Shown here in pieces: positions 10,665-23,802 of a DNA stretch of 64,000 bases. The stretch is from Paramarasmius palmivorus (lineage: Eukaryota > Basidiomycota > Agaricomycetes > Agaricales > Marasmiaceae), in the NCBI GenBank assembly GCA_037176845.1, contig JAYKXP010000035.1:124001-188000 (forward strand). Reading direction: 5' to 3'. The position numbers and the translations under genes were made by a program. The notes beneath the pieces are model-generated. The model made no database searches and was not told the DNA's origin. It was given only the letters and a program-made list of their open reading frames with translations. Within the stretch, counting starts at the first letter, position 1; each line of letters opens with the position of its first letter.

Positions 10665-12056
10665 GCGATGACGAACACGCTCGGCGATGGTTCGTGGGGT
10701 TTGAGAGCTGTGCTCGTGGGATCATCTTGCCAATGTCAACCAATCTAGAGCGGCGACATCTGGCATGCCGCAAGAAATGGCATCAAAGGAGATTCTAATA
10801 CACGTCAACTTCACCTACTGCGTATGGTATGGTATACCACAGACCGAACCCGAGCCCTTCTTCATGTAGACACAAAGCAGAAAAGTTCCCAAGTCTGGTG
10901 CTGCAATCGGTAGACGTTGAGGCCCGGGCGATGGGCGTATCTGTACCTGCGCAGAGAACGTCATAGCGAGGTTTCACTCGGTTCATTGTCCATTCCGAAG
11001 CCAGAAGTTGATTAGCCTCAGTTATCCGACTTCCAACTGACGGTTCCGTATAGGACGTAGCACTTGCGGCAAAGTGTACACCAGTGAGAACAAAGACTGG
11101 CAGTGCGTCTTTCTGCGCAATCTCGATGTCTCTGGCAGAAAACAAAATGGGACTCGGAAATAGGACATGGATTTGAATCGCCTCGTACCTTTCCACTTTC
11201 CCAGTCTCAATTCAGGCTTCTTCCCCCTGTATTACTGACACTGCCCACACATACAGCTATGAAGAAGTTTCCTTAGTTTCAAGGTGATGGTGATAATCAC
11301 TGTCAGGTCCCACAGCCACCGGCTTGCTGTGACGAATTTCGCGCTCTTTGAGTCCCACGCTCAGCCCGCGCCTTTCGCTCTCGGGGCACCCGAAAGATAT
11401 ACACCCCTCTCAATGAGCTCAACCTCTACAGAGTACGCTTCTTTTGGCCTTCAATTGCCTATGGCCGGCAGATTACCTAGCTCTTTCCGAAACACGACCT
11501 CTTCAAGTTTCAAGCTTCAAGATTGAACCGATTCGAAGAAAAAGGAGGATATTGACTGAGTCATCTGCTGAGGTAAAGTAAGCCTCCAGAGACATTAATG
11601 TACTTCGATCGCTCATAGCGGCAATCCACGTTTTACAGAATCCGCCGCAGGAGCCAAAATGTGCGACTGACTGGTCCTGTCTTAGATTTTTTATAGGCTG
11701 GCTTAGACCAACCTCCTCCTCCTCGTTTCGTGGACAGGACTCAATAGTCTCATTGCCATGCCTTCCATCCCCCACTGTTGCCAATAGAGAGGCCATATAC
11801 CTCTTCTCCAGTGCTGCCAAACTTCACCCTTGACCGACGCATCCAGTGCTCTTCGGCCTCGATGCCACGCGTTGGATAACCGGATACACCTCCTGATTAT
11901 GGAGACTCCTCCCATGTCTTGAACGTTACCCTATCGCATTTTTCGGACTCTTTCAATGTTTCATGGATCGGACACCTGGCACGATAAATACTACGAAAAG
12001 TTACGAGGAGTCCAGCGCCTCGCTTTTTCCTCCCTCGAGAGTGAACACTCATCGCC
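10665..12056. other. Region without a supported gene
   Basis: A minus-strand frame at 10795-11196 (133 codons) and several smaller frames at 11500-12290 have no recognisable family and no convincing splice chain. The last few hundred bases probably hold the promoter and 5' UTR of the gene starting at 12057. Confidence 0.4.
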
Positions 12057-13627
12057 ATGCCCGTCACCCCCACCATACCGATGATGTACTGGCCAACGGA
12101 GAAGCCGTTCCAGTTGCTCGAGATTACCACGGGAGATATCAAGCGTAAGTCTGCATCTTCCAAGTTATACTTGCGTTGCTCTAACATATTCACCCTAGTC
12201 GCGTCTTTGGCCTTTGGTTGGACGCTTGGTTTTGGATACTTTACCGCTTGCCATTGTGTTCGTGAGACGCGACGTACCCGTAGGATCAATACCTATGTGA
12301 TTCTAATTTGGGGAGAACTACTTGTGTAAGTTCTTTGATTCGTGTCGGTTTCGATCTGCTAACCATTCTTCAAGCTGTCTAATCTTCGCGGTCATCTGTT
12401 GGCTGTATCTTACCCGGGACATCCCACCGTCGTTTTGGTTCTTCTTCTCTATCTTGACGTACGTCTTTCGCGTCTGTCTACCACTTGAAAACTCACGCAT
12501 TGCGTAGCACATGGGCACTTCAGGTTCAGTTCCTTCTCCAAATCATAGTCAATCGTCTGTGCATCCTTTTGCCAAGCAATAAGGAACGAGTGAGTCATCA
12601 GCTTTTTCAACGGTTCAGCTCACTGATAACGGGCTAGAACTGGCTTCGTTGGGGAACAGCTGCACTCATTACGGCCATCAACCTTTCGGTCTATAATATT
12701 TGGATACCTGCAAAGCTTCAGATCAGTCAGGAATATCACGATATCAACATCTGGTGGGATCGAGTCGAGGTAAGTTGTGCACTGCATTTTGGCGGGGATA
12801 TATTCTGAAAATCACCGTAGAAATGCTTGTATCTTCTCGTGGACGCGTTATTGAATTGGTATTTCATCCGTACTGTGAAGAACCGGCTGATCGTCCACAA
12901 CGGGGTATGTTCCAGTGATAGCTTGTGAAAGCGCATGGTACTGACTCGATTTGTCTGTGCGTAGTTGAAGAAGTACGAAAAACTCGTGCGATTCAACACC
13001 TGGATCGTCTGGATCTCTCTTTCTATGGACGTGCTTATCATCGGTACGTTTTACTGTGCTGGCACGGTTTGATCTGACCTTGACGTATTACTTTCCAGCC
13101 ACTATGTCTCTTCGAAACGACTTTGTGTACATGCAGTTCGTGAGTCCTGCTTCGTGAATTACTGTTGGGACGATGTCTGATGTGCCCCTTAAAGCATCCG
13201 GTCGCTTATACCGTCAAACTTAACATCGAGATGGCCATGGGTAATCTGATCACAAAAGTGGCTAGGGACACTGGTACGTTTTGCTTTACTTACATGTGCT
13301 CCTGTCGATGCATAACATTATACGCAGGTATCAATGTTATCGAAGAATCCGATGACAATTCAAAGAGCCTGTCCACCAGTCGCTTCCAGACCAACTCGAT
13401 GAATGTTCAAGTTCAGGTCAACAGACAACAGTTTACAGTCAAGGACGATATTGGTGAGTCCATAGCTTGCAAGACGTGGTATATCATACTCATGGTTGCA
13501 ACTAGAACTATCGGAGACTGGGAATAACACTTGGGTCGACGGCAAGGCCACTAAAGACCTCAAGGATTCTTCCAAGTCGACGTCGACGTCGAGCGTTGAT
13601 GTTGAGATTTTCCCTCGAGAGAAATGA
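12057..13627 (+). CDS. Multi-pass membrane protein of an Agaricomycete-type family, 347 aa, eleven exons
   Basis: Eleven exons were chained with consistent phases: 12057-12144, 12199-12325, 12375-12458, 12508-12589, 12638-12769, 12821-12904, 12965-13043, 13099-13139, 13195-13273, 13328-13453 and 13506-13627. Several hydrophobic helices follow one another (ASLAFGWTLGFGYFTACH, TYVILIWGELLVCLIFAVIC, SFWFFFSILTTWALQVQFL, LITAINLSVYNIWIP, CLYLLVDALLNWYFI, TWIVWISLSMDVLIIG). This gives roughly six to seven spans and a Ser/Thr-rich hydrophilic tail. The layout matches a family of integral membrane proteins very common in Agaricomycetes, often loosely compared to GPCR-like proteins; function is not established. 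The N-terminus lacks a cleavable signal. All introns are 48-61 nt, GT-AG. Confidence 0.75.
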
Positions 13628-13848
13628 GGTCTTTCATTTTGACAGCACGGCGCAGACCGTCGTTACGCTCTCTTCAAAAGATTGGTCCACACTTTCACCG
13701 CCACTACACTATACCTCTTAATCTCGGCGGGTAACACAGGTTGTATACATAAAGGTCAATGCACAATAACAATTACCGTAATTACTGTAACGCTACTAGT
13801 TTAACCAAGTCCCGAAATCGCGAGTCCCAAGGAAAAAATAGTAATCAA

Positions 13849-16737
13849 CTAGCATCTGTAAGACGAAGAACTGGAAGCTGTTGCTATCGCGAATGACTCC
13901 ATACCCCTCCTTGAATTCACGATAGTGTTTTCATGTGTCTCAGCATCCAGCACAGTCTCTTCATCACTTCCACCTCCACTAAAAGTTCGATTCGGAAGTC
14001 CAGGCGATTTCCTGGCAGAAGAATACGGAAACGTGGCTCTCCAACCGGGTTTCATTGCGCTGGGGAGCGGTTGAGAAGACGACGTGGGTGTAGTGTGGCC
14101 TCTGGTTGAAGGGGTATGGCTCCTTGACCCCGGACGATAATCAGAGGACGAGGTACTGCCAAATTTGGGCGTGCCTCTCCAGATAAACCTGGGTTTAGGC
14201 GCCAAGATGGAGGCGCTGGAGATAACTATATCATCGTCATCTTCGTCGACAGACTCGTATTCAGGCCCATAAACCGCTCCTGGCCAGGCGGAGTGCATAT
14301 AATGACTATGAACCTCGGACATGTCAATAGCAGGGTTATGAATCCTATACGTCGAGGAAGACATTGCGCGAGTGGCCGAAGGACCCATATAGATTGAAGG
14401 GTAATCTGGCTTGGGCGTAGCACCAGGGCCTCGCGAGTACGCATTTTTTTCCACGACTAGAACACTATCACTTCCGGTGCCATGTGGTAGTCTGACCAAA
14501 GGTGAAGCTCCAGCGTAAAGTGCATGAATGAGATCCCTTCTGGATGAAGTTGTTGACTCCGTGTCAGTGTACGAATCCGCGTCCGAGTCGGTCAACACAT
14601 CTTCCTCTGAAGACTCCCTCAACCTTTCGACCGGTATTATGGGCTCCCCAGGTGAATACTGCACGGAGGTTGGTACGAATCCAAAAGGTATCCCCTCATT
14701 CCGATATATGACATCTCGACTTTCTGGCATGCCCATACCAAGGCGCTCGTAATGCATTACCGGGGTGACGCGTTGTTCATTGACAGTCGTTGGAACGGTG
14801 GGCTCGGAACCTGGAGAAGAATGCCCTGGACTACGATAATCGGATGATCCACGGTGTTCAGGGGATGTGGTGATCACTGGAGTTCGTGATGAATGCCGGG
14901 TACCTATCGAAGCGCCAAAAAGCGAGAACCGTGAAGGATTGCGCGGAGTCGGTGGCTATCGTTTGTCTATTAGCACTCCTGAAATGAAAATCGCGATCAC
15001 AGCCAAGCTATTCTCACCTGGTGATCGATCGCAGTTAGACTTCTTCTCCATTCCTCTACTCTGGAGGTGTTTCCAGCCTGTTCTAGTCCAGGAGTAGAGT
15101 GCGTAAAGCTGTTCATGATAGGTGTTGCCTTTGACCTGGCCGTTCCCTTGTGACCACTACCTGAATCTCCTACCGACGATGAGGGTTGAACTGAGGTTTG
15201 CAGGCTAACACCAGGCGTCCTAGATCTTTCATGGAAGGATGGATGCAAAGGCTGGCCGGTCTGCACGGGGGTCCTCGGATAGACATGAACCACAGGCGGA
15301 TCCGGCGGTAGCGTTATCGGGGGCTCAGGCATCGGAATATATTCTAGAACGCCCGAGTCGGGTTCAGGATCTGGCTGCGCAACAGGCGTATACGAGGGTT
15401 GTGGTGGACTTCGCCGTTCTTTTACCCGTTGTTGGGAGATCGTCGACTGCGACGGTACTGGAGAACGGGGTTCTCGTACCGATATAATTTCTGGATCTTG
15501 TATCTGTACTGTGGGACGTCGTGATAAAGATGGAGGAAGTGTTGGTTGTACTGGCGCTGGTGTCTTTGTCCTGAACAATCTACCTATATCATGACGGGGA
15601 GTTGAACGGAGTTCGTGACGAAGAGGGAAATATGGTTCGTCGTGAGGGAGGTGCTGTGGATCATGACGAAGGGCGGGCTGATGGTCACGGACATCGTGGT
15701 ATTGACCGTGATGCTCGTCATGACGAGAAAAGTGTTGGAGTGGAGGCGGAATGACTGGTTGTTGTTGTTGTGCAGGGGAGGAAATACTGCTGGTCGATCG
15801 TGCTTGTTTGAGAGACGTTCGAGGCGGGGCTTTTGCACTTGATGACTTCAGCTTTTGAGGTGCTGAAATGTTAGTACGAGGAAGGTGAGATGGGGACCGA
15901 GAAGCTTCTGGCTTTGAAATGTCTGGTGTCGATGCCGGTTTCGACGCTGTCTTCGATGTTCCCGAGCTCTGTTGCTCTTCCGTTCTGCCTTGCCGGTGGT
16001 GTTTCCGATGTCGGACTCTGGGAATAGCGAACTCCTTCAGAGTATCAGAAACAGCTTTTCTCCCTGCTGTCAGGCCCAGTCTGTACCCTTCCAGGCGGCC
16101 ATTTTCCTTCGCTGCCTCGATGACCTTGTCCTCCTTGACCTTACGCGCAGCATCCAGTGCCAGTGCCGCAGTAAGCTCTGCTTCGCTTCGTTTCTCGTCC
16201 AGGACCTTGACAGCCTTTTTCGCCATCTGTGCTTCCTCCTCAGCCTTCTTCAGCCTCAACCTACATGCTTCAAGCTCTTGCTTTGCGCGCTGAGCTTCAT
16301 CCTTAGCGGTGACTGCATCCACCTCGAGCTTTAACTTCTCCAGTAAAACCTCGCGTTCTACCGCAGATTTAGCGGCTTCGACTTCTGCTGTACGTCGTTT
16401 GGCAAGTTCAATCTGGGAAACAGCGACTGTGAGAAGTTTCCGGGTCTTCTTGTCCAGAGCATGATCCTTCAGACGTTTTGCGAAGGATGAGGTCGTAACA
16501 TGAGGGTGAGGTGTTGTACTATCCGGTTTGGGAATAGGATGGCGTGAGCGCGAAGCATTTCTTTTGGCATTCTTGGTAGGTTTAGTTTCGGCCTTTGAAG
16601 GGGGTGTCGCGATTGGTTTGTCGATGCCTGAGAGAGGATTCCTCAGCTCAACGACATCATTTGGCAGACTTGTTCGCAGAATTAGTACAGTGTCACAAGA
16701 TAGGGAAGAGGCATACATACTCTATACCAGAGTCCAT
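13849..16737 (-). CDS. Large coiled-coil, Pro/Ser-rich hypothetical protein, 924 aa
   Basis: Three exons: a 17-nt first exon (16737-16721, MDSGI plus two bases), 16668-15018 and 14955-13849. The 52-nt first intron has a GTATGT donor and an ACTAAT branch; the second (62 nt) has a GTGAGA donor and CTAAT. Phases match and the total is 925 codons. The N-terminal third is basic (KRNASRSRH), then comes a long heptad-rich helix rich in A, K, E and R (about residues 80-190, e.g. AKRRTAEVEAAKSAVEREV). A Gly/Leu segment (GRLEGYRLGLTAGRKAV) precedes a very long disordered Pro/Ser/Thr region with many SP sites. No membrane segment. A scaffold or cytoskeleton-related role is possible but unsupported; no named family was recognised. 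Confidence 0.65.
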
Positions 16738-19171
16738 AATATTCTTGAATAATCCAATGGTAACGGTGAATCATGCAACAGCGACGAGCGTCGTATTCGT
16801 CTGCTACCCAATGTCGCTCGACCGAGGTAATGCTTGGGGACAAGGCCAAAAGGACCTGGCTTCGCTCCTGAGTCCGAGAATTTTGAAAGGCCGAGAGAGT
16901 AAGGAAGTGGGGAAAGAACTGCTTTGAAGCATCCTGGTAGATAAAGTAAAAGATGAAGCAGGTGATCTCGCGTTGTGACCGGCACTCAATTACTTCATTT
17001 CCACGTTTTTGGCATGCCCTTGCCCTCATTTCCTAAACCTTCAGCCTCGAGTTGGTCCGCAGAAGTCTCAGCTAGATCCGCAGCAGTGTAGAACCTTGTT
17101 GACTCAACGCTGAATAGTTTTATACGACGATACATTGGGTTTTTGGAGTATAATCCACCAAAATAAATCTCGTATACATGAGGCATATGGGAACGGGTAT
17201 GTAGGTAGTGAGCTGACCGGGTGTTTTTTTACGTTTCTTGAGCTCGGTATAAGGTGCCTCGAGGTACTTAAGAGGCAGACCTCCTGATTTGCCGACATGA
17301 GCTACCTTTGATACACAGGTACGCATATCAAGGCCTATGAGCGCATCGACTTCTCTCATCCATAGAATCGACCAATAGCGAACGCACATTTGAATCCTAA
17401 AGCAGCTAGAAGTTCATTAGAAGTGTAAGGGGAATAGATATGGCTTGCCTCACCGTTAACCTCGGGTACCTTCAACACCTTTCGCAGAGCCTCAGATAGC
17501 ACTCTACGAAGGGAAGTGCTGTACGGGCGTAGGGTTCAAACTGAACATGCAAGAGCTTCGTATCGCTAGTGGGTCTATCGTCAAGGACTTTGAACTATGC
17601 CGCTTGCGTCGGTGATTGGCACTTAGTGAGGACCTTGGAGGTATCATGTACCCTAGCAAACAGCGGGGATTACTGAAACCTTGATTAGCTATTAGTCTAT
17701 TGAGCTAGATGCCCAGTTCCTAAGAGCATAGCTGGTTAGCCTAGTTAGCATTGCTTTTCGCCGTAGCCTAAAGTTTAAGGTGTCACTTACCCTTGTATTT
17801 CCCTAGCTTTTGGTGCTCTAGCTAGTAGTAAATCATGTTTCATGGGTGAAGCGGTTGCAGGACACCGCGCGGTGCATCCCCGTTTTAGCTGAGGGAATCA
17901 TGAAACCACGGATAGCACTCTATGAGCATTTTGGACTGTTTGGCTCTAGAAAATAGAGGCGCAAGAGTACGTTGCGCATACATTGTGAGCTACATGAATG
18001 TTCGCTCGCTTTTTCATGCAATCACCAATGAATTGCCCAGTTCAGGACAGCGGCGAACTAGGCAACATGGCTTGAAATCGACAGACCACAGCAGTTTGAT
18101 CAAATTCAAAGTTCGTGAATGCACAATTTATATATGCCTAGTCGCTCGAGTCATAAAAAACATTCCAATCATTGAAACGATGAGAATCTGGCCCCAGGCT
18201 GTCAAAGAGAAGAAAATCGTCCCAATAATATCGAAAGGACTCACCTAGCCAAACCAAACCTCCCTTCGTAGAGCAACTAAGACTCCTAAGTAGACGAGCA
18301 ACTGATGCCTCAACTTGTCAGCTTGATATATCGGAACTTCTTGCTTGGGAATCGGGATGGTGACGGTACATGGAAAATGCGAAGGAAGAAAGGTGCACGT
18401 GCATGACCAAATTTTGACGCGCGTCACGCGAATTCAACTTGACTCAGCTTGGCGGCCCGTTCCGGAAGTCTTTCTTTCTCTTAGATCTGCTCCACCACAA
18501 CTCGCGCAAATGCCCTTTGACATTGAGCCCATTGACACGATACCTCGAGGGCCATCTCTCGCGAGGACTACCGATGTCAACGGACGCCTTACATCAGTTC
18601 CGGGCTCATGGTACGTAGATACTCAGCAAGTGCAGAAATTATCATCGTACTTATGACACCAATGTTCACACCAGTTTGCAGTCTTGCAGTTTATCCGTTC
18701 GCCCCCACGAACGGCTATCACCGCCGGGCTGCCTAGGAACGATTGTCAAAGGCTCAGAAAGACTGCTTTTAACCCCATGGTTTCCGAACATCGACCATCA
18801 CGAGGTCGCGATCTGCTTATCCTGACAGCGTGCACTTTGGATTGTCGGCGTCTCCCACTTGCCTTTTTCTGAAGATCGTGAGTCGAATCTAGGGCGGTGC
18901 TGCAGCGCCAGGTGCTTAAGCCAACCTCGCTGCCTAATGGAGTTTGTTTTCCGGTGACATTTGCCAGTGGCGAGTGATGTGCCGGGAGGGTCGATGGCTT
19001 CGAACGCCTCATTGCCTGCTTGCAGGTGCTATTACAGAGGGGTAGTTCTCCTACGCTCATTTCTCTGTTTTGTTGAAAAGGTGCGCGGAAAATGGAGACA
19101 TAACCAACAAAATCCCACTTTTTCGTCCCCTCTCCACTCAGTCCAAGTGCCTCTGCCCTCGTTCCTCTACA
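16738..19171. other. Region without a supported gene
   Basis: Only short frames occur, for example 17120-17389 (-), 17922-18248 (+) and 18345-18656 (+). None resembles a known domain or joins by splicing into a longer product. The right-hand end (about 19000-19171) is probably the promoter and 5' UTR of the HMG-box gene. Confidence 0.4.
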
Positions 19172-20540
19172 ATGCCAGTCTATCGCACCTCTTCCGACGC
19201 ACCTCGGAGATCTCTTCGACTATCTAATCAAGACCCTGTGACTTATGACAGTATGTGCCCTCGCTCTTGGTGCGCCTCGTGTTCTAACTTGGATACTTAA
19301 CAGAAGATGGTTTCCCGTCTCTCGTCGAGACTGACGGTCGCTACTCTTCGGAGTCTTCTGAATCCTCGTCATCATATCATCGCGAGCAAAGCCCCTTCTT
19401 CACCAACCCATTTGCCACTGCCTCTGTCATCAATGACGTTCCCAACGACCCGAGCACCTCTCATTCTCGTCGCAACGCCGGACGTATCCCTCGCCCTCCA
19501 AACGCTTTCATTCTCTTCCGATCGGACTGCTGTAAAGCCCGGGCACCAGGAAGTGATGAATGCGAGACTAGCCGCCTAGCTGGTATGGCTTGGAGGACGC
19601 TGCCCCAGGAAGTTAAGGATCGATATGAGCAGTTGGCCTTGATCAAGAAGGCACAACACGCGGAGCTTTATCCAGGTTACAAGTATACCCCTGGAAAGGA
19701 AGGCAGCGGCAAAGGCGAAGCGACCGGCGAAGACAAGGTCATTCGTAGCTCAGCGAGAACCACTCGAACCCGACCACGGGCACCTGTCCGAGCAGTTACT
19801 CCTCCTTCTCCTACTTCGACGGAGCACACCTCCATCAAACGCGAAGAGACACAGACACCGCAGCTTAGCCTCTTCACTTCCGCTCCCACACCTCGTAGCT
19901 ATACTCCCGTTGCCGCTTCACAGTTGTTCGCTACCGAAGTTGACAACACCTACACCTACATCTCAAACACCGTTCAGTACGGAGATGACTACCTTGTCTA
20001 TCCCGAAGAGGCCTCTACTTACGCACCAGAGCCTTTCGTTCCGACAAAGGACATTCCACTTCTTGATCTCAATGCTACCGGGCCTCAACCTCCGAGTCAG
20101 TGCCAATTCGAAACTTTAAATCCAGAAGTGAAAATCGAGGTACGATCTCATGTGCATCCTAAGATATCAACCTTAACTGACTCACTCCTCAGTCTCCTGA
20201 ACCCGTTCTCCCACCATCGCCTTCACTTCCCAGTCACACGGAAATCGACATTGCTTTTGGTGTCAAGCCTATGATCTGCAGTATGCAGCTCGAGCCTAGT
20301 CAAGTTCTTTTGACTGATTCAAATGGGTACCCAGAGGTGACCAGCTACGCGAACGACCTTTCCTTCACCGATTCGTCGTTCGTGGAGTCATCCTCGTTCG
20401 ACTTGAACTGGAGAGAGGGTTTGCATTATGACTACTCCTTACCAAGCTATGATACTGGCCATCAACAAGACTGGAGTTTGGAGGCGACGATGGATCAGCT
20501 GTGTGGTCCTGGGCCTATGTATAATGCGCACAGCTTCTAA
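19172..20540 (+). CDS. HMG-box (MATA_HMG-type) transcription factor, 420 aa
   Basis: Exons 19172-19250, 19304-20139 and 20193-20540; phases agree (donors GTATGT and GTACGA) and the frame is complete. The DNA-binding HMG box starts at RIPRPPNAFILFRSD and continues through AGMAWRTLPQEVKDRYEQL to HAELYPGYKYTP. The PRPPNAFILFR start and the terminal YPxYKY are the usual marks of fungal MATA_HMG/SOX-like boxes. Before it is a Ser-rich segment. After it come basic residues (RTTRTRPRAP), a Pro/Thr-rich stretch and an acidic/aromatic C-terminus that could activate transcription. Fungal members act in mating, morphogenesis or stress; which applies here cannot be told. No homeodomain or pheromone genes lie nearby, so nothing marks this as a mating locus. 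Confidence 0.85.
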
Positions 20541-20965
20541 TTTCGTGCGATACTGTTCCTTTCCGAATGATACGACCAATTCTTTGTATTTTTTATATCA
20601 TTTATGTAGCTCCAGTACATATGTGTACATTAAGACATGAAATCTCACGAACCTTGACCAGATTATAATGCGAGTTGTCCTTATCCTTAAGGTTGAGGCC
20701 TTGAGGAAGCGAAGAAAATAATCTCACGCGCGCGTGATATGTATTGCTCTTATCCTTGACTAAAGTCCCATCGTCACCGTGAAAATGGGTATCAATAGTC
20801 TCCTTCCAGCTCCTTCCCTGTGTATACTGCTACGGGGGCCACGAATCTTTCAGCCGAACAGCGTTCTGACAGGTTCTGACATGGAAATCGATTGTCACGA
20901 GGTTATACATCCTTATCTCTTTCAAGCCTCCTGCGATAGGACAGTTATCTTTGGACCGAACCACC
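20541..20965. other. Intergenic region
   Basis: This spacer sits between two co-directional genes and carries T-rich sequence downstream of the HMG-box gene. No coding frame is supported. The start of the next gene lies in an ACCACCATGA context. Confidence 0.4.
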
Positions 20966-22822
20966 ATGATCCAGTTCCCTATGGATCGTGTCCCCCGTCT
21001 CACATTGTTCGGTCGCTCACTATTGCTTGTCGTCGCAGAGCTGCTCGCAAACGCCGCGTGTTGGGCTGCTGCAGGTGCACTGTTTGGCACGAAGCGTGAA
21101 ACGCAGTCCATCCTGGGACTTGCTCTCTTAGCATGGGTATGTCATTTTTAGAGTGTTTCCTTTCAAGTAACTGATGGAAGTTGGTTTCGGCACAATTAGA
21201 CTTTAGGGCTTCGTCATGGTACGACTTAATCTACGAATAGGGAATGGGAATAGTTTGTTGATATGGATTCGATAGCGTTGGATGCAGATCATATCAGGTA
21301 TGATGGTGCGTGTTCAGGCCAACTTCCACAGTGAATCGCAAAACTGATATTGACGCCAGATCAGAGATTCCTTCTGAATTGTAGACCTCCAACACTTGCC
21401 TAGTGCTATCGACAATGCGACTCGAGGGCTGCTCGGTATGGGCCAACTTCCCGTCACATGTGGTCTATTCTTCTCTCTCGGACACAGCACGATAGTAATC
21501 GTCGTGGTGAGTTCATGGAGAGTCTTTCAGACCAACAACAATCCTAACAAAATATAGAACGTCGCTATCGCAGTATCAACGGACATTGCAGATAAACTCG
21601 ACAACGTAGGAGATATTGGGGGAATTATCGGTTCGTTTTCTGTGGATGCTACACATGCACGCGTGTACTAACACTGTCACTTGATAATCCCAAGGCGCTG
21701 CCATTAGTGGCTCTTTCCTCTTCATTGTCGCGTTAACGAACTCTATCATACTTTGGAGAGTAATAAAACGACGTAGGGTGCGTACTGCCTTTGATGATTC
21801 TTACTATGGAAGTTGACTCGAAATTCAGGACAGAAAAAATAAATCCACGGAGGATCCCGAGACATACAATGATGCCTACGACCCTAAGCAAGACCATATG
21901 TTTATGATGAGGATCATTGGACCTGTCATCACCTTCGTGAACAGGCCTTGGAAGATGTACCCCGTGGGCGTCTTATTCGGCTTTGGATTCGATACTGCAA
22001 GTTCAATCGCTCTTCTGGCAGTATCTGCGCTTGCGAAAAAGGATTCGAACGGGCAATCAATCCCTTCGCACCATATCATCGTTCTGCCGGTACGTATCTC
22101 CACGCTTTTACTCTATCACGTACACCAACCATTAGTATGGCTTGATCTAGTTCCTATTCACAGCAGGAATGACCTTGATAGACTCTTTGGACTCGATTCT
22201 GGTGCTCTATTCATATGCAGGATTCCCAGAACGTTCCTTCAGAATCTTTGAACCGAGGACCGAAAAGCAAATCCAATTGCCCAATTCCCCTACGGAAGAA
22301 GTTGCCGAAGAGGCTCTTAGCCCAGCGAACACAGAAGCTCCTCTTACACATGTCTTTGACAAGGAAGATGATCAAGCAGAACGCAACATGAGGGTCAAGA
22401 TGAACATGATGTCTGGTTTGAGTATCATACTCACATTGATGAGTATTTTGGTTGCATTCAGGTGTGGTTCCCCATTCCCATGTCGATGCTCGTAATGACA
22501 GTTTTCAGTATATCATTAATCACTATCATGGGCTTGATCGGAGAGAACTGCGCCAAATGCAGAGAAGCGGCCGAAGCTGAAGATGGTGGTGGCTTGGCTG
22601 GAAGGTGGTGGCGTGGTTGGGCACAGGTGAGTCTTCGTGCACGGGAGTTTATTTGATTGCGGATGTTGATTCCTTCGCCTCGTGTAGGCTAACGATAACT
22701 CGGGATACATTGGTGCCGCGATTGTTGGAGCATTCGTTGTCATCGTAATTGGGTGGTATGGTGGAAGATGGGCATACCGTCGACTGAGGCAGCGGAGGAT
22801 TCGGATTGAAGGATCAGAGTGA
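20966..22822 (+). CDS. High-affinity nickel/cobalt transporter, NiCoT family, 431 aa
   Basis: Ten exons were chained with matching phases: 20966-21136, 21200-21218, 21276-21297, 21404-21506, 21558-21630, 21695-21777, 21829-22089, 22151-22461, 22509-22626 and 22688-22822. The NiCoT signature (LGLRHALDADHI) is spread across three exons, two of them only 19 and 22 nt. Other family blocks follow: FFSLGHSTIVIVV, a GFGFDTASSIALL block and GMTLIDSLDSILVLYSY. These His and Asp residues line the metal path in characterised members. About eight membrane helices are present, with a hydrophilic loop (about 22260-22390). Family knowledge: proton-coupled or facilitated uptake of Ni2+/Co2+, in fungi mainly to supply urease. 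Retention of the tiny exons is essential because they encode the signature. Start chosen at the first ATG, with a good context. Confidence 0.85.
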
Positions 22823-23802
22823 GCTGCTTCGTACCCAAGACTGGTGTATCATGCATGCTCAATGAAATCCACGCGCGTGCATGAGTCACTTTGAGATCTA
22901 AGTGATTGGGTTGGCTCTGCGACGATATGGCCTTGGATCTCCTAGTACAAGCCTCATCATGATGACAGTGCGGTGTAACTGGTCGCATCTCAGTTGCGCC
23001 GGTCCTCGTCGAATCTCCAGCAAGGGACTCCATATCCAGCATCTCAATACTCTGTTTTTATAGAGTACTATGAACATAATTAAACCCTACTTGACGAGCA
23101 TCATATGCAGCGTAAATCATATCTGATGGGAAGGGCCTGTCACTGTGGTGTACGGCGGGTAGCTTTCCTGTAAGCATCAACGGTGATGAAATGTAATGAT
23201 TTCGGATTTGTTTTTTTCTTTTGGTCTGCCACCAGCTGCCGCCTCTCGTTTGGATTCTACGAAATTCCGGCGTCAGTTCGACACGAATTCTGTTATATAC
23301 GCTTCGCCCTTGATCCGAAATCCCGCTCGCCTCTTTTCGTCCCTTGACTCCAACCTCACTCATTCTATAACTTATCTGGCTTAGGCTGGACGGAAATTAT
23401 CTTTATTATACCTCTCGATACCAGAAGCTACCTTCGGTTCCCCTAAGGTCATCCCCTGAAAGCGGCACAGGTGAAAAGGGGCGTCAACAACAACACTATC
23501 GACCGTCGAGTATCTCACTATCCACATCTTGGTCCTTGGACCTGGAACGTCTGTTACTGCATAGAGAAACTGGGATAATTGGTGTGTACTATTTGTCTTG
23601 GTCAAAGTTTCGGCACTTATTCATATATTCTATTCCAGGTCTCATCTCGGATACTGAACCCAACGTTATACCTCAGAACTATATATAGGAGTCTTCCTTT
23701 TTACCATTGCTTGCCAAGTGCAAAAAGGCCATTCCATCTGGTTCGAACCAGGCATTCCATTCGTTTGAGGAAGAAAACAGTCATTCGTTAAACCGGGAAG
23801 AA
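22823..23802. other. Intergenic region
   Basis: No supported gene. An in-frame extension upstream of 23803 exists back to about 23707 but lacks an ATG. The sequence just before 23803 is pyrimidine-rich, consistent with a promoter. Confidence 0.35.

Noticed and set aside
10795..11196. 133-codon minus-strand frame
   Set aside because: It starts at a GTG rather than an ATG, no family or splice chain supports it, and it lies alone; kept only as a note in the intergenic entry.
15919..16334. Plus-strand frames of 120-124 codons rich in Ser/Leu/Cys
   Set aside because: They are the antisense of a heptad-rich coiled coil on the minus strand, which explains their hydrophobic look.
19172..20540. Possible mating-type (MAT) locus because of the HMG box
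   Set aside because: In Agaricomycetes mating is set by homeodomain and pheromone/receptor genes; none is present nearby, so the HMG gene alone is not evidence.
23740..23765. GGTTCGAACC sequence resembling a tRNA T-loop
   Set aside because: It lies in a short palindrome upstream of a protein gene; no acceptor stem, D-arm or anticodon arm could be folded around it.
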